Assembly: GCA_021786265.1 (NCBI GenBank)
Contig: JAJYNP010000128.1
Coordinates: 1-8,920, forward strand
Direction: 5' to 3'
Length of the DNA: 8,920 bases
Source: Chloroflexota bacterium
Lineage (GTDB): Bacteria > Chloroflexota > Limnocylindria > Limnocylindrales > CSP1-4
Shown here piece after piece: positions 5,897 through 8,920 of this stretch. The stretch's first letter is position 1, and the number at the start of each line of letters is the position of its first letter. The position numbers and the translations under genes were made by a program. The notes beneath the pieces were generated by a model that saw only the letters and a program-made list of their open reading frames with translations, did not search any database and had not been told where the DNA came from.

Positions 5897-6778
5897 TCAG
5901 CTGGCCGCGGCCGAGGCGGACGGCGCCGTCGAGGGGCCGACCGGCTTCCCCTGGAGCGCCGCGTCGATCGCGTTCGTGATCGTCTGGAGGCCCCAGGATC
6001 CCAGCGCCGTCCCGTTCACGAGGATGGTGGGGGTCCGGTCGATCCCGGCCGCCATGGCGGCGTCGGTCTCCGCCTGCACGGCCTTCGTCCTGGCGGGGTC
6101 GGCCATGCATGTGTCGAACCTGGTGCGATCAAGGCCAAGCCGGCTCGCGATCCCGTCCAGCAGCGACCTGGTGAACGTGCCGCCGTTCTCCACGGGGCCC
6201 TGGTTCGCGAAGAGGTACTCCTGGTAGGACCAGAACCTCCCCTGGTCCTCTGCGCAGCTCGCCGCCAGCGCAGCCTGCACCGACTCGTCGCTGCTGGCGC
6301 TGGAGCCCCTCCCGAGGAAGGCAAGGTCGTGGAGGACCATCTTGAGTGAGCCGGGCCGCACGTACTGGTTCACCAGGCGCGGCTCGATCTGCTGCGCGTA
6401 GGCGGCGCAGTTGGGGCACTGGAAGTCGACGTACACGTCGAGGGTCACCTTCGCGTCCGCCTTCCCCAGGGTGCGTCCGGAGGAGAGGTCGACAGGGGCC
6501 GGCTCGGCAGGGGCCACGATGCTGGCAGCCGCCGGCGGTTGGCTCAGCAGCACGTTCGCGGCGAGCAGCACGACGCCGATCAGCACTGCCGCGGCCGTGA
6601 TCAGTGCGATCGGCGAGCGGATGATGGCCGCCAGGCCAGTTCTCCGCGCAGCCGCGCGACGGGCGTCACCGGCGCCGATCCCATGGGCCGGCGCTCCCCC
6701 GGGCCGCCGCCGCTCGCGCTCCGCGGCGCGGCGCTCTCGCCGGGCCGCCGCCTTCGTGGGTGGTCGATGTGATCTCAG
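5897..6778 (-). CDS. Membrane-anchored DsbA-like thiol-disulfide oxidoreductase (CPNC)
   Basis: The proposed start is the CTG codon complementary to 6776-6778, giving about 293 residues. The same frame stays open to a GTG at 6823 (308 residues), but that GTG has no ribosome binding site, whereas AGAGGAGGT (6786-6794) lies 7 bases before the CTG. Residue numbers below use the longer form. A very Arg/Ala-rich cytoplasmic N-terminus is followed by one transmembrane helix (about 70-93), a linker, and a DsbA/thioredoxin_4 fold. The fold has the active site CPNC (136-139) after DVYVDFQ, a cis-proline region DRTPTILVNG (262-271), and a second cysteine pair C190/C239. It should catalyse disulfide formation or exchange in exported proteins. 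It is convergent to the respiratory operon, several of whose exported products have paired cysteines (an inferred link only). The C-terminus is a Ser/Ala/Pro-rich tail. Confidence 0.88.
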   Translation of the reverse strand: MRSHRPPTKAAARRERRAAERERRRPGGAPAHGIGAGDARRAAARRTGLAAIIRSPIALITAAAVLIGVVLLAANVLLSQPPAAASIVAPAEPAPVDLSSGRTLGKADAKVTLDVYVDFQCPNCAAYAQQIEPRLVNQYVRPGSLKMVLHDLAFLGRGSSASSDESVQAALAASCAEDQGRFWSYQEYLFANQGPVENGGTFTRSLLDGIASRLGLDRTRFDTCMADPARTKAVQAETDAAMAAGIDRTPTILVNGTALGSWGLQTITNAIDAALQGKPVGPSTAPSASAAAS

Positions 6779-6785
6779 TGCGGGT

Positions 6786-6794
6786 ACCTCCTCT
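6786..6794 (-). promoter_or_regulatory. Strong Shine-Dalgarno pointing to a CTG start
   Basis: Reading on the - strand, AGAGGAGGT is a near-perfect anti-16S complement. The only plausible initiation codon at proper distance is CTG (6778-6776), 7 bases downstream; no ATG, GTG or TTG occurs in frame in the following bases. A TTGACG hexamer further upstream (6837-6832) could be a -35 element, but no convincing -10 follows it. Confidence 0.6.
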
Positions 6795-6889
6795 CGCCCC
6801 CCGCCCGCAGGGTCCGGTGACACAGCGGCCGCGTCAAGAACTGGATGGCCCGGTCGGTGGCGACAGCTGGTGCGGATCGGCCACCAGGC

Positions 6890-8260
6890 TCACGCGCGCC
6901 GGCGGACCATCCAGCATGGCGGGCCCGACGGCAGGCGCTCGGCCGGCCGGAGCTCGCCGGTCCGCTCGTCCGACGCGAGGACGTCCGCGGCCCGATCTCC
7001 CTCCACGAGGATCCAGGCCCCGGGCTCGAGCGCGGTCACCAGCTGGCGCAGCTGCGCGATCGTGAGCGGCACGCCGGCCGCTCCTGCCGCGTCCACGGGG
7101 GCCACCGCGATCCGGTAGCGACCCACCGGGAGGCGGCCGAGCTCGTGCGCCTCCACGACGTCCCAGGTGAACGGCTCAGGGAGCCGGAACTCGGGGGCCG
7201 TCCGCGCCAGCCAGAGCGCGGGGCCGGCGAGGGCGCGATCGGCAACCTGTGCGAGCCACGCCCGACGGCGCTCGAGATGTTCGTCGCGGCGCCCCAGGCG
7301 GCGCGCGTCGTGCCGGTCCGCCTCCGCCCGCAGGAGCGCGACGCGTTCCGGGGAGCCGTCCGCACCCGCGGCGAGCAGGACGCTGCCGGCGTCGAGGAGA
7401 CGGCCGACACGCGGATCGGTCACCCATGCGGGCGTGGTCCGCTCGTCCCCGTCGGACGGCTCGTCTCCGTCGGACGGGGACTGCGCGACGCGCGCCTCGC
7501 CTGTGTCGGGGTCCGTGCCTGCCACGGGCAGGGCGCCCCCCAGGGCAATCGGCGTCCGCGCACCGAGGGCCGCGAGCGCCGCGCACGTCGCCCCGAGCGT
7601 GGGCGCCGTGACCAGCAGCGCGGCGGGCCCCAGCGGTCCGATCACGGCGGCCCACGCCTCCAGCGATTCCCCGGACGGGAGCGCGAGGCCGGACCCGTCG
7701 ACCGCCACCCCGCTCCAGGTCTCGAGCCCGGTCGCGAGTGCCTCGCGGGTCGCCGCCTCGCTCTCGGCGATGGTCTCCATCGCCTCGATCCGGAGCAGCT
7801 GCGCTCCCGCGTCGGCGAGCATGCCCGCGTGGGCGTGGTGCTCGGCGGCCGATGCCGCGGCGTCCAGGGCCAGGTCGGATGCGCCGGCTCCCTCCAGTGG
7901 TCCCACCAGTCCGGCCACCCGGACCGGCGGCGCCGGTTCGCCGTTCCGCGCGGGCCTCGCCGCGTCCTCGGCCTTCGTGGCAGCTTCGCGGGCGAGATCG
8001 AGCGCGGCCGCGATCCACTCCCGCCCACGGCGTGCGGCACCCATGCGGGACAGTGTTCGCCGGTGGAGCGAGCCAGTCACCGCGGTGATGACGTCGGCCC
8101 CGGCGAGCGCGACCTCCAGGTGAAGGGCGCGCAGGGCGGTGGGCTCGCGGATCGGCAGCGGGGGGGCACCGACCGCCGGCTGCGGCGCGACGCCCCGCCG
8201 GGCGAGCTCGGGCCGCGGGTCGCCGTCCATGACCAGGATCGCCCGGTCGGGAGCACTCAT
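6890..8260 (-). CDS. Homocysteine S-methyltransferase-like protein lacking zinc cysteines, with C-terminal extension
   Basis: A 456-residue protein. Residues 1 to about 310 follow the homocysteine S-methyltransferase barrel (Pfam Homocys_S-methyltransferase): MDGDPRPELARRGV (11-24) in place of the usual DGGxGTEL start; LHLEVALAGADVITAVTGSL (46-65) for the conserved helix-strand; GLVGPL (117-122); and LLRIEAMETIAESEAA (155-170), the E-T motif. The family's zinc ligands are missing: the NC site reads VTAPTL (217-222) and the GGCCGT site reads AGADGS (298-303). C226 is not at a ligand position. Residues about 315-456 are an extension I do not recognise, rich in Arg/Ala/Leu. The start is ATG 8260, with GGAG at 8270-8273. 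It lies 16 bases after the DUF2203 stop, so the two are likely co-transcribed. Methyl transfer to homocysteine by the usual zinc mechanism looks unlikely; a divergent enzyme or pseudoenzyme is more plausible. Confidence 0.72.
   Translation of the reverse strand: MSAPDRAILVMDGDPRPELARRGVAPQPAVGAPPLPIREPTALRALHLEVALAGADVITAVTGSLHRRTLSRMGAARRGREWIAAALDLAREAATKAEDAARPARNGEPAPPVRVAGLVGPLEGAGASDLALDAAASAAEHHAHAGMLADAGAQLLRIEAMETIAESEAATREALATGLETWSGVAVDGSGLALPSGESLEAWAAVIGPLGPAALLVTAPTLGATCAALAALGARTPIALGGALPVAGTDPDTGEARVAQSPSDGDEPSDGDERTTPAWVTDPRVGRLLDAGSVLLAAGADGSPERVALLRAEADRHDARRLGRRDEHLERRRAWLAQVADRALAGPALWLARTAPEFRLPEPFTWDVVEAHELGRLPVGRYRIAVAPVDAAGAAGVPLTIAQLRQLVTALEPGAWILVEGDRAADVLASDERTGELRPAERLPSGPPCWMVRRRA
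7442..7477 (-). repeat. 18-bp in-frame tandem duplication inside the methyltransferase-like gene
   Basis: On the + strand ctcgtccccgtcggacgg (7442-7459) is followed directly by a copy with one change (7460-7477). In the protein it gives two acidic SDGDEP/R-type hexapeptides (residues about 263-274) in a loop before the last barrel strands. The reading frame is kept. Confidence 0.85.
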
Positions 8261-8276
8261 GCACGCCAGCTCCGAC

Positions 8277-8675
8277 TCAGGCGAGGTCGGTCAGGGCCCG
8301 GCGGCCGGAGAAGCCGGTCGACAGCTCGTGCCACCAGGCGATCTCCCCCTCCCCGAGCCGCCAGCAGAGCCAGACCTGTCGGCCGGATACCAGGGCCGGG
8401 AAATCGACGAGCCCGGACTGGATGTCGCGCAGCGTGACGCCCCAGGCATCGATCTGCGCGACGGCACGCTCCATCCTCCTGACGATCTCGCGCACGAGGG
8501 CCTCGTGGACCCGGAGCCTCTCGTTCGACTCCGGCGCTCCGTCGGACGCCAGCACCTCGCGAAGCTTCCGCTGCGCCTCCGCGAGGGCGTCCCGGTCGGC
8601 CTTCAGCTGCTCGAGTACAGGCCGCAGCTCGAGCAGCCGCTCGTTGGCCGCGTCGATGTCGTAGAACCGTGCCAT
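8277..8675 (-). CDS. DUF2203 family protein
   Basis: A 132-residue soluble protein starting at MARFYDIDAANERLLELRP. The N-terminal two thirds are helical and charged, likely a coiled-coil-type bundle. The C-terminal part has the DUF2203 signature: VDFPALVSGRQVWLCWRLGE (about residues 89-108), then GEIAWWHELSTGFSGRRAL to near the end. The family's function is unknown; small members of this size are common in Chloroflexota, Deinococcota, Actinobacteria and Firmicutes. The frame stays open 35 codons upstream to an ATG at 8780, but family-like sequence begins at ATG 8675, so the shorter form is chosen. Its ribosome binding site is weak (GAGAA at 12-8 bases before the ATG). It heads a - strand gene pair with the methyltransferase-like gene and is divergent from the aminotransferase. 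Confidence 0.85.
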   Translation of the reverse strand: MARFYDIDAANERLLELRPVLEQLKADRDALAEAQRKLREVLASDGAPESNERLRVHEALVREIVRRMERAVAQIDAWGVTLRDIQSGLVDFPALVSGRQVWLCWRLGEGEIAWWHELSTGFSGRRALTDLA

Positions 8676-8809
8676 CGCCCGATTCTCGCACGACCGTTGC
8701 GGGTGCCCGCTCGCCTCCACGTGGGGCCCGGTCGGGCATCGCCGTGACGCGCTGACAACGCCTGGCGGCGGGTCTAGCATGCCGCTACCAGGGACTGGAG
8801 GCGTCAGAG
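8676..8809. other. Divergent intergenic region between DUF2203 and aminotransferase genes
   Basis: This 134-base non-coding region contains a good promoter for the + strand gene. An 8-base perfect palindrome CCACGTGG (8717-8724) lies upstream of it and could be a regulator site or chance. I see no convincing -35/-10 pair for the DUF2203 direction. Confidence 0.6.
8752..8780 (+). promoter_or_regulatory. Sigma70-like promoter for the aminotransferase gene
   Basis: The -35 element CTGACA (8752-8757; 5 of 6 consensus) and the -10 element TAGCAT (8775-8780; 4 of 6) are separated by exactly 17 bases. Transcription would start near 8787, leaving a leader of only about 20 bases that includes GGAGG at 8797-8801. 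Confidence 0.6.
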
Positions 8810-8920
8810 ATGCGACTCGCGAGTCGAATGGAGCGCATCGGGACGGAGACCGCGTTCGAGGCGGCCGCGCGGGCCCGAGCCCTGGAGGCCCAGGGCGTCG
8901 ACGTGGTGCACCTCGAGATC
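8810..8920 (+). CDS. AspC-family PLP-dependent aminotransferase (3'-truncated)
   Basis: The first 37 codons from ATG 8810 read MRLASRMERIGTETAFE, then a helix RARALEAQG and DVVHLEI at the window edge. This is the typical N-terminus of class I/II aminotransferases of the aspartate/aromatic group, in which the next residues are usually GEPDF. GGAGG at 8797-8801 lies 8 bases before the ATG. The PLP-binding lysine and substrate-specific residues are outside the window, so substrate cannot be assigned. It is transcribed away from the DUF2203 gene, apparently from its own promoter. Confidence 0.85.
   Translation, partial: MRLASRMERIGTETAFEAAARARALEAQGVDVVHLEI

Noticed and set aside
6845..8437. A 530-codon open frame on the plus strand opposite the methyltransferase-like and DUF2203 genes
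   Set aside because: Low-complexity Arg-rich translation without domain motifs; the minus strand has recognisable families and ribosome binding sites.
8717..8724. CCACGTGG palindrome as a defined regulator site
   Set aside because: An 8-base palindrome is too short to assign in GC-rich DNA without a second copy or a known regulator nearby.
8676..8780. A longer DUF2203 protein starting at ATG 8780
   Set aside because: The extra 35 residues (Pro/Arg/Cys-rich) do not look like the family, and they would overlap the aminotransferase promoter.

Overview
The window is very GC-rich bacterial chromosome with tightly packed genes, strong GC wobble bias and frequent GTG starts. The split cytochrome b6/subunit IV-type Rieske complex, the DUF2203 gene and the style of the aminotransferase N-terminus fit a high-GC deep-branching phylum. 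Chloroflexota (for example Limnocylindria-like lineages) is my best guess and an actinobacterium-like relative is possible. This placement is inferred from gene content, not proven.

Region 1 (1-5739, + strand) is one apparent operon for a respiratory cytochrome bc/b6f-type complex. In order it encodes: the C-terminal part of a GltD-like FAD oxidoreductase carrying two [4Fe-4S] ferredoxin clusters (entering from the left edge); a cytochrome b6-like subunit; a subunit IV-like protein; a Tat-type Rieske iron-sulfur protein; a membrane-anchored cytochrome c fused to a blue-copper (cupredoxin) domain; and a membrane-anchored Kelch beta-propeller protein. Two junctions overlap by a few bases (833-836 and 3057-3060). 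The only sizeable break is a 171-base stretch (1562-1732) that looks like an inserted repeat element, not a gene. The likely scheme is reductant to flavin/Fe-S protein and/or quinone, to the b hemes and Rieske centre, to cytochrome c, to copper, and then to an unseen terminal acceptor. The Kelch protein is an unexplained extra component.

Region 2 (5740-5896) is a convergent intergenic spacer with four 19-bp tandem repeats and an all-GC stem-loop.

Region 3 (5897-8675, - strand) holds, in transcription order, a DUF2203 protein, a homocysteine S-methyltransferase-like protein that has lost its zinc-binding cysteines and carries an unrecognised C-terminal extension, and a membrane-anchored DsbA-like thiol oxidoreductase (CPNC). 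The last probably starts at a CTG codon behind an excellent Shine-Dalgarno sequence.

Region 4 (8676-8920) is a divergent promoter region with a sigma70-like promoter, followed by the first 37 codons of an AspC-family PLP-dependent aminotransferase that runs off the right edge.

No rRNA, tRNA, CRISPR array, transposase or phage gene was seen.
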